A stretch of 64,000 bases of DNA, taken from assembly GCF_013409065.1 (NCBI RefSeq), contig NZ_JACBZP010000001.1, positions 2,712,518-2,776,517 of the forward strand. Direction: 5' to 3'. Source of the stretch: Spelaeicoccus albus. Its GTDB lineage: Bacteria; Actinomycetota; Actinomycetes; Actinomycetales; Brevibacteriaceae. The position numbers and the translations under genes were made by a program. The notes below the pieces were generated by a model that worked only from the letters and a program-made list of their open reading frames with translations, made no database searches and was not told the DNA's origin. Of the stretch, positions 16,717 through 24,918 are shown in pieces. Position 1 is the stretch's first letter. Each line of letters starts with the position of its first letter.

Positions 16717-18194
16717 ATGGCTGATTCACGTGAATATGCTGCCCGGAAAGACCGGGCAGAAAAGACCGCGCTATTTCGCTACCACCTCATCCGCGACGCC
16801 GCCGACGAACACGTCACCACGCGTCAACGCGGCCCAATGGTCCGTGCCCTCGCCGAGCAAACACACGCTGGCCCGTTCGGCGAACAGGTCCGCGTGTCGA
16901 AAGACACGTCCGGTTATGGCGGATCGGCGGGTTCGACGCGCTCAAACCCAAACCCCGCGCGCAAGTACCAGTCACCCCGGCCAGCGTGCTGGCCCTGGCC
17001 GCGACGCTAAAACGTGAACGACCCGCCCGCACCGCCGCCCAGATCCGCCGGATCATGGCCGACACGCTCGGCGATGCGCCCAGCGAATCGACCCTGCTAC
17101 GGCACTTCCGCACCCTCGACATTCCAACCGGCACCCGGGAAGTATTCGGCCGGTTCGAAGCCGACTACCCGAACGAGCTCTGGGTCGGCGACGGCCTCCA
17201 CGGGCCACGTATCGGCGGCCGGAAAACATACCTATTCGCGTTCCTCGACGACCATTCCCGCCTGATCGTCACCGGCCGCTGGGCCTTCGCGGAAGACTCC
17301 GTACGCCTGTCCGCGGCCCTACGCCCGGCCCTGCAATCCCGCGGAATCCCCGGCACTGTCTACGTTGATAACGGTTCTGCTTTTGCCGATGAATCCCTCG
17401 CACGCACGTGTGCCCGGCTCGGTATCCGCCTGACGCACTCCAAGCCTTATCGACCCCAAGGACGCGGGAAGATTGAACGGTTCTTCAATACCGTCACCTC
17501 GCAATTCCTCACCGAAATTACCCCGACCGGCGCGAACAAGACCGACGACATCACCCCAGCCGGCACTGGCAGTACTCCTTCATTGTCGGGCACTACCGTC
17601 TCGTCGATCGACGAACTCAACGCGCTTTTCATGTCCTGGGTCGAAGTCGTCTACCACCAGAGCATCCACTCGACGACCGGACAAACCCCGATCGACCGGT
17701 GGACGGCCGGCTGGACACACCGCCAACCCGACCGGCGCCACCCAGACGTCATCGTCGAAGCGTTCCGCTGGTCGGCAACACGCACCGTGACGAAATCCGC
17801 GACCGTGTCGCTGCAATCAAACACGTATCAAGTCGACCCTCTCCTCGTCGGTCAACGCATCGAACTGACCTACGACCCGTTCGACTTGACCGGGCCCATC
17901 GCCGTGCAAGCAGTCGGCGTGCCCGCCGGCGAAGCCGTGCTCAGTGAAATCCGCCGCCACGTCCACCACAAAGCCGCCCGCGCCGCAGCAGACGCCGATA
18001 CCGGCGCGGTCAACGTCACCTCCGGGATCGACTACCTTCGCATGGTCGAAACCCGCCACAAGGACACGATCACCGCGGCCCCGATCCACTACCACCATGC
18101 CATCGACAACACCGAGCCAGCCGCCGATACCGCGCCAGCTGTCGGACAAGCCACCACCACCGATGAACTAGCGACGAAAGAGGAAAACCGTTGA
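16717..18194 (+). pseudogene. DDE transposase (TniA/Mu-type integrase core), frameshifted near the N-terminus
   Basis: The N-terminal part in one frame (MADSREYAARKDRAEKTALF...FGEQVRVSKDT, from 16717) continues in another frame as RLWRIGGFDALKPKPRAQVP. One base is missing near 16906-16911. The second frame then runs to 18194 with the rve core: WVGDGLHGPRI (Asp), YVDNGSAFADE (Asp) and GRGKIERFFNT (Glu). The C-terminal Mu-type barrel contains TKSATVSLQSNTYQVDPLLVG. A GTG at 16986 could start a 402-aa protein lacking the N-terminal HTH. It may be a true mutation or a programmed frameshift. Confidence 0.75.
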
Positions 18195-19003
18195 GTATCG
18201 ACCGCTTGCAAACCCACTACGGATTCACCCGGATGCCCTTCAACCGCAACATTCCCAGCCAGGCCCTGCACGCCCACCCCTCACACCGGGAAGCGATCGC
18301 ACGAATCGAATGGTGCGTCGACCAACACCAACTCGGCGTCATCACCGGCGAAGTCGGCGCCGGCAAAACCGTCGCCGCCCGCGCAGCACTCGACGCGCTC
18401 GAACCAGCCCGGCATCAGATCATCTACATTCCCGACCCCACCATCGGCCTACGCGGCATCTACACCCAGATCGTCACCGCGCTCGGCGGAACTCCCGCGT
18501 TCTACTCCGGCGTCCTGGCCACCCAAGCCGCCTCACTGCTAGCCGGAGAACTCGACGAACGAGCCCGGCTACCGGTCATCGTCATCGACGAAGCCCACCT
18601 CCTGGCCAACACCGAACTCGAAGCCCTGCGCATGCTCACCAACACCGACATGGACACCAACAGCCACTTCGCGCTCCTCCTCATCGGCCAACCCACCCTA
18701 CGACGCAGGCTGAAACTCGCAGTGCTGGCCGCCCTCGACCAGAGGATCTCAACCCGATACTCGATCACCGGCATGAATCCAGCCGACACCAACAGCTACA
18801 TCCACGCGCACCTGAAATACGCCGGCAGGACCGACACGCTATTCTCCGACGACGCGATCACCACGATCCACCACGCCTCCCGCGGACACCCACGAGCGAT
18901 CAACAACCTCGCCGTCGCCTCCCTGATCGCGACCTACGCGGCCGGAAAAGCCATCGTCGACCAGACCGCAGCACAATCCGCCATCACCGAAAACAGTGAA
19001 TAA
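18191..19003 (+). CDS. TniB/ExeA-type AAA ATPase of the transposon
   Basis: 270 aa, TTG start overlapping the transposase stop. N-terminal HYGFTRMPFNRNI, Walker A TGEVGAGKTVAARAAL (about residue 54), Walker B LPVIVIDEAHLL (about 133), sensor FALLLIGQPTLRRRL, and arginine region DQRISTRYSI. AAA_22 family; such ATPases select target DNA and activate the partner transposase (TnsC/TniB role). Complete in length and motifs. Confidence 0.88.
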   Translation: MSIDRLQTHYGFTRMPFNRNIPSQALHAHPSHREAIARIEWCVDQHQLGVITGEVGAGKTVAARAALDALEPARHQIIYIPDPTIGLRGIYTQIVTALGGTPAFYSGVLATQAASLLAGELDERARLPVIVIDEAHLLANTELEALRMLTNTDMDTNSHFALLLIGQPTLRRRLKLAVLAALDQRISTRYSITGMNPADTNSYIHAHLKYAGRTDTLFSDDAITTIHHASRGHPRAINNLAVASLIATYAAGKAIVDQTAAQSAITENSE

Positions 19004-19010
19004 CATGTCC

Positions 19011-19050
19011 ACGTCACCATGACGACCAACACGTCACCACGACGACAAAC
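19011..19050 (+). repeat. Tandem 20-bp direct repeats at the transposon's right end
   Basis: ACGTCACCATGACGACCAAC and ACGTCACCACGACGACAAAC lie head to tail and match at 18 of 20 bases. Their place just after the ATPase gene suits transposase-binding repeats. Confidence 0.5.
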
Positions 19051-19081
19051 GCCCCGCCAGGACACTCTGACGGGGCGTTTT
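19047..19081 (+). terminator. Rho-independent terminator after the transposon ATPase gene
   Basis: AAACGCCCCG (19047-19056) pairs with CGGGGCGTTT (19071-19080), followed by TTTC. Good stem, 14-base loop, short T run. Confidence 0.8.
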
Positions 19082-19348
19082 CACGCACCCGACACCGGCA
19101 ATCAACGCGACGCCGCCATCGTCAAATAACGCGACAGATAACACCCATGCACGCTTGGTGAACCAGCGCGACCTCGGGCTCACGCCGCGCATGCGGACCA
19201 GCCCCCACCCCCAGTGGTCCTGGTTTGAAACCACCATCGGTGAGAACGCTCTCGCCATATCACCCCGGCAGGTAGCCGAGTCCATCCACACTCTGCTGTT
19301 GATGGCCACACGAACTTCCGATTCACGCCACCTTAAGGAGACGCTCTC
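19082..19348. other. Transposon edge and spacer without a clear gene
   Basis: Contains the presumed right terminal repeat (CATCGTCAA at 19118-19126). A short frame at 19155-19352 has no recognisable features, though it overlaps the next start by ATGA. No promoter is evident besides the ribosome site of the next gene. Confidence 0.4.
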
Positions 19349-19699
19349 ATGACAACTATCTTCAGCATCCGCATGATCACCATCGACTGCCACGATCCCT
19401 CCCGCCTCACCGCTTTCTGGTCCCAGGCGACCGGTTGCCCCGTAGTAGCCGACTACGGCGACTTCGTCATGGTCGGCTCCGTCCCGACGCTCGGATTCCA
19501 GCGCGTCCCCGACCCAACGCCCGGCAAGTACCGTATCCATTTCGATGGGGGTGGGGCCGACCGTGAAGTCCGTGTTCATCAGCTCTGCGCGCTGGGTGCC
19601 ACCGAACACGAAACCCGTAGCATCCCGGGTCTGACCTGGACCGTCATGACCGATCCGGAGGGCAACTACTTCTGCGTCGGCAATCCCGGGACCGACTAA
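19349..19699 (+). CDS. VOC-family (glyoxalase/bleomycin-resistance-like) protein
   Basis: 116 aa with AAGGAG 7 bases before the ATG. Starts FSIRMITIDCHDPSRLTAFWSQATG, the first VOC beta-alpha-beta module, and ends WTVMTDPEGNYFCVG, the second module with the conserved DPEGN. Typical for single-domain Glyoxalase_6 proteins that bind or modify small molecules; ligand unknown. It sits alone between two mobile elements, so it is likely a passenger left by rearrangement. Confidence 0.8.
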   Translation: MTTIFSIRMITIDCHDPSRLTAFWSQATGCPVVADYGDFVMVGSVPTLGFQRVPDPTPGKYRIHFDGGGADREVRVHQLCALGATEHETRSIPGLTWTVMTDPEGNYFCVGNPGTD

Positions 19700-19704
19700 T
19701 CGGG

Positions 19705-20659
19705 GTGCACCCCAACGCCGCGCTGACCCCGCGCCACCGCCTGAAAGTTGCCCAACTCGTCGTCGATGATGGCTGGCCGATCAGCGAGGTCGCCGCTCGT
19801 TTCCAGGTCTCTTTGCCCACCGTCAAACGCTGGGCTGATCGCTTTCGGGCAGGTGAACCGATGCAAGACCGCTCGTCGCGCCCGCACTACTCGCCGAACA
19901 AGAGCAGCATCAAGACCCCACGACGATGTATCAGCCTGCGCCTACGCCTACGGGAAGGGCCGGTGCAGCTGGCCTGCCGACTGGGCCTCGCTCCGTCGAC
20001 GGTTCATCGCATCCTCAGCAGCGTGCGGTTGAACCGGCTGTCGCACATCGACCGAGCCACAGGGGAGCCGATTCGACGCTACGAGCACGACCACCCCGGC
20101 GCGATGTTGCACGTCGATGTGAAGAAACTCGGCAACATCCCGGACGGCGGAAGCTGGCGTTACGTCGGGCGCCAACAGGGCGAGAAGAACCGAGCAGCCA
20201 CCCAAGACAAGCCCAGGAACGCGCACCACAATCCGTTGATGGGCAAGGCCTTCGTCCACACAGTCATCGACGACAACTCCCGCGTCGCCTACGCCGAGAT
20301 CCACGACGACGAAACAGCCCTCACCGCCACTGCTGTCCTTTTCCGGGCGGTCGAGTGGTTCAATCAGCGCGGCATCGTTATCGAGCGAGTCCTGTCCGAC
20401 AACGGCGGTGCCTACCGCTCACACCTGTGGCGGGACACCTGCGCCGAGCTCGGCATCAAGCACAAACGCACGCGCCCGTATCGGCCGCAAACCAACGGCA
20501 AGGTCGAGAGGTTCCACCGCACCCTGGCTGATGGCTGGGCCTACGCCCGGTGCTACACCAGTGAGGCTGAGCGCCGAGGGGAGCTGGACGGCTGGCTGCA
20601 CTACTACAACCATCACCGTCCACATACGGCCTGCAATAACCAACTTCCGTTCTCACGAC
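19705..20659 (+). pseudogene. IS481-family transposase, interrupted by IS256
   Basis: HTH N-terminus ALTPRHRLKVAQLVVDDGWP, then the DDE core HVDVKKLGNIPDGG (Asp), VLSDNGGAYRS (Asp) and QTNGKVERFHRTLADGW (Glu), nearly complete to NHHRPHTACNNQLPF. There the IS256 element enters. After its 8-bp duplication the frame resumes at 22042 as SRLINV, the normal PxSRL end, but is cut again at 22053. The left end of the IS is also missing, as the start lies 5 bases after the VOC gene. Confidence 0.88.
20652..20659 (+). repeat. IS256 target-site duplication, left copy
   Basis: CTCACGAC, repeated exactly at 22034-22041 on the other side of the IS256 element. Eight bases is the typical IS256 duplication. 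Confidence 0.9.
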
Positions 20660-22033
20660 GGGACTGTACGTTCAACGGTGTAACTCCGATTCTGGAGGAA
20701 CATGATGAGTACACAGGTTGAGTCGGCCGTTGAGGCCCCAGTGGAAGAGGTGCAGGTGCCGACAACGGACATATCGCCGGTCGTGGATCAGTCGCTGGTC
20801 GCGCAGCTCGTTGGAGAGGCGCGGGCGCAGGGTGTCGCGATCGACGGGGAGGGTGGGCTGCTCGCGCTGCTCACGAAATTGGTGGTCGAGTCGGCGCTCG
20901 AAGGTGAACTGACCGCGCACCTGGGCTACGAGAAACACGAGCGGGCCGAGGTGGGTAACGCTCGAAATGGGGCACGGCCCAAGACGGTGCTGACCAAGGC
21001 GGGGCCGATCGAGATCGAGGTGCCGCGAGACCGTATCGGCGCGTTCGACCCGGTGACTGTCGCGAAGCGGCAGCGCCGTTTGGGGTCGATCGAGGACGTC
21101 GTGTTGTCGTTATCGGCGCGGGGAATGACGCGCGGAGACATCGCCGCGCACCTGGCCGATGTGTATGGGTCGGAGGTGTCGAAGACGACGATCTCCACGA
21201 TCACCGACAAGGTCCTCGATGGCATGTCGGAGTGGCAGAACCGTCCCCTGGACCCGGTATACCCGGTAGTGTTCATCGACGCGATCCACGTGCAAATCCG
21301 AGACGGGCAGGTCGCGAATCGGCCCATCTACGTCGCTCTCGCCGTCACCGCTGAGGGGAACCGGGACATCCTCGGGCTGTGGGCCGGCGACGGTGGCGAG
21401 GGCGCGAAATACTGGCTGCAGGTCCTCACCGAGATCAAGAACCGGGGCGTCCAAGACGTCCTCATGGTTGTCTGCGACGGGCTCAAAGGCCTGCCTGATT
21501 CGGTGAACACGGTCTGGGCAGACACGATCGTACAGACCTGCATCGTGCATCTGATGCGGAACAGCTTCAAGTACTCCGCCCGCCAGGACTGGGATGCGAT
21601 CAGCCGGGCACTGAAGCCTGTCTACCAGGCTGTGACCGTCGACGAGGCAGAGGAACGCTTCCTCGAGTTCGCCGAGGAATGGGGCACCAAGTACCCCGCG
21701 GTCGTCAAGCTGTGGGAGAACGCGTGGGCCGAGTTCGTCCCGTTCCTGCAGTTCGACCGGGAGATTCGTCGGATCGTGTGCACCACGAACGCGATCGAGT
21801 CCGTGAACGCGCGGATCCGTAAGGCCGTGCGCGCCCGCGGGCACTTCCCGACCGAACAGGCCGCACTCAAATGCGTCTACCTCGCAGTGATGGCACTCGA
21901 CCCCACAGGGAAGGGCAGAGCCCGGTGGACCCAACGATGGAAAGGCGCGCTTAACGCGTTCGACATCACATTCAATGGCCGGCTGTCCGCCCACAGCCAC
22001 TAACCCGAGATACACCGAAAACTTGACAGTCCC
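20660..22033 (+). mobile_element. IS256-family insertion sequence, intact (1374 bp)
   Basis: Terminal inverted repeats start GGGACTGT at both ends (left GGGACTGTACGTTC..GGTGTAACTC, right inverse GGGACTGTCAAGTTTTCGGTGTATCTC). The 8-bp duplication CTCACGAC flanks it. One intact transposase gene. Clean ends show a recent insertion into the IS481. Confidence 0.95.
20702..22003 (+). CDS. IS256-family transposase (mutator type)
   Basis: 433 aa, GGAGG before the ATG (a second ATG follows directly). Transposase_mut family: TAHLGYEKHERAE, RNGARPKTVLTKAGPIEIEVPRDR, VVFIDAIHVQIRDG (catalytic Asp), VCDGLKGLP (Asp), TCIVHLMRNSFKY and TTNAIESVNARIRK (Glu). Full family length with no disruption, so probably active. 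Confidence 0.95.
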   Translation: MMSTQVESAVEAPVEEVQVPTTDISPVVDQSLVAQLVGEARAQGVAIDGEGGLLALLTKLVVESALEGELTAHLGYEKHERAEVGNARNGARPKTVLTKAGPIEIEVPRDRIGAFDPVTVAKRQRRLGSIEDVVLSLSARGMTRGDIAAHLADVYGSEVSKTTISTITDKVLDGMSEWQNRPLDPVYPVVFIDAIHVQIRDGQVANRPIYVALAVTAEGNRDILGLWAGDGGEGAKYWLQVLTEIKNRGVQDVLMVVCDGLKGLPDSVNTVWADTIVQTCIVHLMRNSFKYSARQDWDAISRALKPVYQAVTVDEAEERFLEFAEEWGTKYPAVVKLWENAWAEFVPFLQFDREIRRIVCTTNAIESVNARIRKAVRARGHFPTEQAALKCVYLAVMALDPTGKGRARWTQRWKGALNAFDITFNGRLSAHSH

Positions 22034-22041
22034 CTCACGAC
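22034..22041 (+). repeat. IS256 target-site duplication, right copy
   Basis: CTCACGAC, the partner of 20652-20659. Joining the two flanks restores the IS481 frame NNQLPFSRLINV. Confidence 0.9.
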
Positions 22042-22052
22042 TGATCAACGTC

Positions 22053-22089
22053 TGTTGGGCGTCAGGTTGTGGGCCGGTGGTGGCGTCGT
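22053..22089 (+). repeat. 37-bp IS-end-like repeat, copy 2
   Basis: Partner of 15821-15857 (one mismatch). It starts at the point where the IS481 coding sequence ends and lies just beyond the 3' end of the truncated crotonase gene. Confidence 0.6.
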
Positions 22090-22204
22090 ACAACGGGTGG
22101 GCGTGGCGGTTGGGCACTGCACTTGTCTTCGTCTCCCTGGTGTCAGCTGTGTTCGGGGCTGAAGGCGGCAAAGCCAACGGGACCAAAAGTTTCGTGTCGG
22201 AACG

Positions 22205-22885
22205 TGGGCGGGCCGCGATCCGCTCGGCCAGGGCCAGCGTCGTCGCCTCAAGGTCGGCTCGGGAGGCGATCCGGCTGACCATGCCCACCTGTTTGGCCTC
22301 CCCTGCAGTAAGCGGCTCACCAGTGAACAACAGTTCCTTGGTGCGGCGGGCGCCGAACTCCCATGGGTGCATGAACAGCTCGACGGCGCTCACGCCGAAC
22401 GCCGTGACCGGGTCGGCGAACAGCGCGTCGTCGCTTGCCACGATCAGATCTGCGGGCCATGCGATCATCATGCCGCCCGCGAACACCTTTCCCTGGACGG
22501 CGGCGATGGTTGGTTTGGGGAAGTTGCGCCAGCGCCAGTGCAGTTCCAGGAAGACTTCGGTTCCCCAAGCCATGTCGCGCTCGACACCTTCGCGACCAAA
22601 GCCACCCTCCAGCGTTACCTGGTCCATCCCGTCTGTGCTGAAGAGGGCTTCGACGTCGTGCCCGAGCGAGAGGTCCTGGCCCTCCGCGGCGATCACGAAT
22701 ACAAAGATGCCGTCGTCCGCGGCAGCGCGCTTGTACGCGTCGTCGAGTTGATAGAAAAGCTGGACGTCCACCAGGTTGCCCGCCTCGGATCGAGTTAGCG
22801 TCGCGCGGGCGATCCCCTCGATCGGTACGTCATAGGTCACACGGTCGCCGAGCTTCATCGGCTCCGGCAGATTACTGTTGGTCAT
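22205..22885 (-). pseudogene. Crotonase-family enoyl-CoA hydratase/isomerase, 3'-truncated
   Basis: ATG at 22885 with GGAGG. The first 227 residues closely follow the intact protein at 28135-29016 (GDRVTYDVP, LGHDVEALFSTDGMDQVTLE, FAGGMM, MHPWEFGARRTKELLFTGE). After ERIAARP the sequence changes to unrelated residues and the frame runs on into IS DNA. The missing C-terminal about 65 residues form the trimerisation helices, so activity is unlikely. It faces a MarR regulator divergently, with shared operator motifs. Confidence 0.8.
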
Positions 22886-22963
22886 TTCGCCCTCCGGAAC
22901 AGAGCCGTGAACGCCAAAGCGCCGTCCGGGTTGATACCTCATCTGGTGTAGCAGCATGGAGAG

Positions 22964-23053
22964 GATATATCAACTCAATTTATCTAATGGAAAGCATTTT
23001 CGGCCACGAAAGGCCATAAGGCGCCATTCGAGATCAGGGAGGATGTGTCAACT
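22964..23053. promoter_or_regulatory. MarR operator motifs between crotonase and marR genes
   Basis: GATATATCAACTCA (22964-22977) and GATGTGTCAACT (23042-23053) are both versions of the motif seen as a palindrome at 23601-23650. They lie upstream of the truncated crotonase gene and just before the marR start, so regulation of both by the MarR protein is inferred. Confidence 0.6.
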
Positions 23054-23073
23054 GGATGGTTAGGATAAGAGAC

Positions 23074-23526
23074 ATGGGAAACGACGAGCTCACCGAACGT
23101 GAGCGAGCAGCGTGGCAGATATCGATCCGAATGCTGGAGGCGTTGCGCAGCCGGCTGGAGCAGCAACTCCAGGCTGACAGCGGTCTCTCGCTGGCCGACT
23201 ACAGCGTGCTCTCTGTGCTCTCGGAAGCTCCGGGCGGGCGACTGCGCCTCTACGAGCTCTGCCGAGAAGTCCGCTGGGAAAAGAGCCGACTGCATCACCA
23301 ACTCACGCGCATGGCGAAACGTGACCTCGTCGACCGGGAGCGGCGCGGCTCACGTGGCATTGAGGCGGCGATCACCGCGCACGGGTTCGCGGTCATTCGG
23401 GAGGCGGCGCCGGGCCACGCCGGCGCGGTGCGCCAGCTATTCGTAAACCCCGTCTCTCCAGCGGATCTGGAGCAGTTCGCAGAGACAGCGAACAGCATTC
23501 TGCGAAATCTCGACACGGGCCAGTAG
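23074..23526 (+). CDS. MarR-family transcriptional regulator 1
   Basis: 150 aa from ATG 23074 (AGGA upstream; 23056 is an alternative). Winged helix: LSLADYSVLSVLSEAPGGRLRLYELCREVRWEKSRLHHQLTRMAKRDLVDRE, then the wing with GSRGIEAAIT, and a dimerisation helix at the C-terminus. MarR proteins usually repress and are released by a phenolic or electrophilic ligand. The conserved motif TGAGTTGA(C/T)A(C/T)ATCA before crotonase, marR and wrbA makes those its probable targets. Confidence 0.88.
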   Translation: MGNDELTERERAAWQISIRMLEALRSRLEQQLQADSGLSLADYSVLSVLSEAPGGRLRLYELCREVRWEKSRLHHQLTRMAKRDLVDRERRGSRGIEAAITAHGFAVIREAAPGHAGAVRQLFVNPVSPADLEQFAETANSILRNLDTGQ

Positions 23527-23600
23527 CGCGGCAATGCGGCATCGACTGTGGCGTGCCATACCGGCCCGTCCGCACTGCATCCACCGTGACTCCGGACGAT

Positions 23601-23650
23601 TGAGTTGACACATCATCTCAACACTTCTAGCCTGGTGATGTATCAACTCA
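23601..23650 (+). promoter_or_regulatory. Inverted-repeat operator before wrbA
   Basis: TGAGTTGACACATCA (23601-23615) faces TGATGTATCAACTCA (23636-23650). The 15-base arms match at 14 positions with a 20-base spacer. The half site recurs upstream of the crotonase and marR genes. Confidence 0.7.
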
Positions 23651-23704
23651 GTGTGCTCGCCTTAGTCGAACCTTGGCGCGCAGGAAGATTAGGAACGGAG
23701 ACGT

Positions 23705-24325
23705 ATGTATCAACCCAAGACCGCCGTCATCTACTACAGTTCCACGGGGAATGTCCACCGGTTGGCCGAGGCCGCGATTGAAGGCGCGGAGAAAGCCGGC
23801 GCTGAAACAAGACTGCGCAAGGTCCGAGAGTTGGCGCCAGAAGCGGCTATTTCTGCCAGCGACGCATGGAGCGCCCACGTGGAAGCCACCACCGACGTCC
23901 CGACCGCCGAGGTGGAGGACTTGGTGTGGGCGGATGTGGTGATCTTCGGTGCGCCGACACGCTACGGCAATGTTCCCTCGCAGTTCCAGCAGTTCCTCGA
24001 TCTCACCGGTCCGGTATGGGCTGCGGGCAAGCTGGCCGACAAGGTGTACTCGGCGTTCACGTCGAGCCAGACGCTCCACGGTGGCCAGGAGTCCACGTTG
24101 CTTTCGTTGTACACGACCATGTACCACTGGGGTGGCATCGTCGTTCCTCCCGGATTCACCGACCCGATCACGTTCCAGTCCGGCAATCCGTACGGCGCGT
24201 CGCATGTGTCTGGCGGAGGCGACTTCCCCGGCGAGATTGACTTGGAGGCAGCGCGTTACCAGGCAAACCGTGCGGTCGATATGGCCGCCGCGCTGGCCAA
24301 AGGCTTCAGCCCGGCCGCGATGTGA
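23705..24325 (+). CDS. wrbA: NAD(P)H:quinone oxidoreductase, WrbA type
   Basis: 206 aa. Flavodoxin-like fold with the FMN phosphate loop YYSSTGNVHRLAEAA (residues about 10-24), DVVIFGAPTRYGNVPSQFQQFLD, the TSSQTLHGGQESTLLSLYTTMYHWGG loop and a C-terminal PYGASHVSGGG FMN site. Such tetrameric enzymes reduce quinones by two electrons and prevent redox cycling, fitting with aromatic catabolism nearby. An operator palindrome lies 55-104 bases upstream. AGGAACGGAG precedes the ATG. Confidence 0.92.
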   Translation: MYQPKTAVIYYSSTGNVHRLAEAAIEGAEKAGAETRLRKVRELAPEAAISASDAWSAHVEATTDVPTAEVEDLVWADVVIFGAPTRYGNVPSQFQQFLDLTGPVWAAGKLADKVYSAFTSSQTLHGGQESTLLSLYTTMYHWGGIVVPPGFTDPITFQSGNPYGASHVSGGGDFPGEIDLEAARYQANRAVDMAAALAKGFSPAAM

Positions 24326-24662
24326 TGAGAAGGAACGACTATCCTCGATTTTTCATCCGGAGCGGGCTGGGATGCGCGTGGTGACGTGAAAGGGTGCTCC
24401 TGACCTGGGAACAATAGTGATTGTTTAGGTCACAGTCTTGCCAAGTCGAAGGAGCACCCGTTCGGTGACCACTTTACCGACTGTTTTTCCGTCACTCGAT
24501 TACGCTGCCACGACACGGTCTGTCAAGTCATGGCCACGATCCGGAACATGACGATCAGCCTATTGCGACTGGCTGGTTGGACCAGCATCGCGGCCGGGCT
24601 ATGACATCACGCCCGCAACTCCAGTCGGCCCGCTGACCTCATCCTGGCCACATGAAACCGAC
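24326..24662. other. Insertion-sequence debris
   Basis: Contains an inverted repeat GGGTGCTCCT (24392-24401) / AGGAGCACCC (24450-24459). A short N-terminal-like frame follows (VTTLPTVFPSLDYAATTR). Then comes a transposase-like C-terminus near 24530-24600 (MATIRNMTISLLRLAGWTSI) broken by a stop. At least two different IS ends were deleted into each other here. No intact gene. Confidence 0.6.
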
Positions 24663-24875
24663 TTTGCCGATCCCCTGCGGTGGTCACCGATCGAGGCATT
24701 CCTCCACACTGGCATCACCAACGCCGGCACCGAAGGCAACAACCGGCTCATCAAAGACGTCAAACGCGTCGCCTGCGGCTTCCGGAACCCCACCAACCAA
24801 CGCCGCCGAGTACGCTGCCGCTGCACCGGGAAACACCGGGCCGCAACAGCAACATCAACCAAGATGCCCGGTTAA
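24663..24875 (+). pseudogene. ISL3-family transposase, C-terminal remnant
   Basis: 71 codons in one frame ending TAA: RWSPIEAFLHTGITNAGTEG, NNRLIKDVKRVACGFRNP and RRRVRCRCTGKH, the conserved C-terminus of ISL3 transposases. No N-terminus. It directly precedes the methyltransferase gene and may have supplied the breakpoint that placed it here. Confidence 0.75.
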
Positions 24876-24918
24876 AGCCGAAGAGCCGGAATACCGTCCA
24901 GGATCGGAGACAAGAATC

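Larger units (their letters stand above)
15912..19135 (+). mobile_element. Three-gene transposon with TniA/TniB-like proteins
   Basis: Contains a Cys-rich DUF6431-like gene, a DDE transposase and an AAA ATPase in one orientation, the last two overlapping by ATGA. The edges are approximate: TTGACGATG at 15920-15928 and its inverse CATCGTCAA at 19118-19126 may be the terminal repeats. A 20-bp direct repeat pair follows the last gene (19011-19050). The architecture resembles Tn5053/Tn552-like transposons using a regulator ATPase. Confidence 0.6.

Noticed and set aside
19155..19352. 65-aa frame before the VOC gene
   Set aside because: It overlaps the VOC start by ATGA but no recognisable sequence features support it; left as spacer.
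21110..22957. 615-aa minus-strand frame through crotonase and IS256
   Set aside because: Only residues from 22885 to about 22205 match the crotonase family; the rest is read-through into IS DNA and antisense of the IS256 transposase.
24652..24918. N-terminal extension of the O-methyltransferase
   Set aside because: This stretch is the ISL3 transposase remnant in another frame; the methyltransferase family starts at the GTG at 24919.
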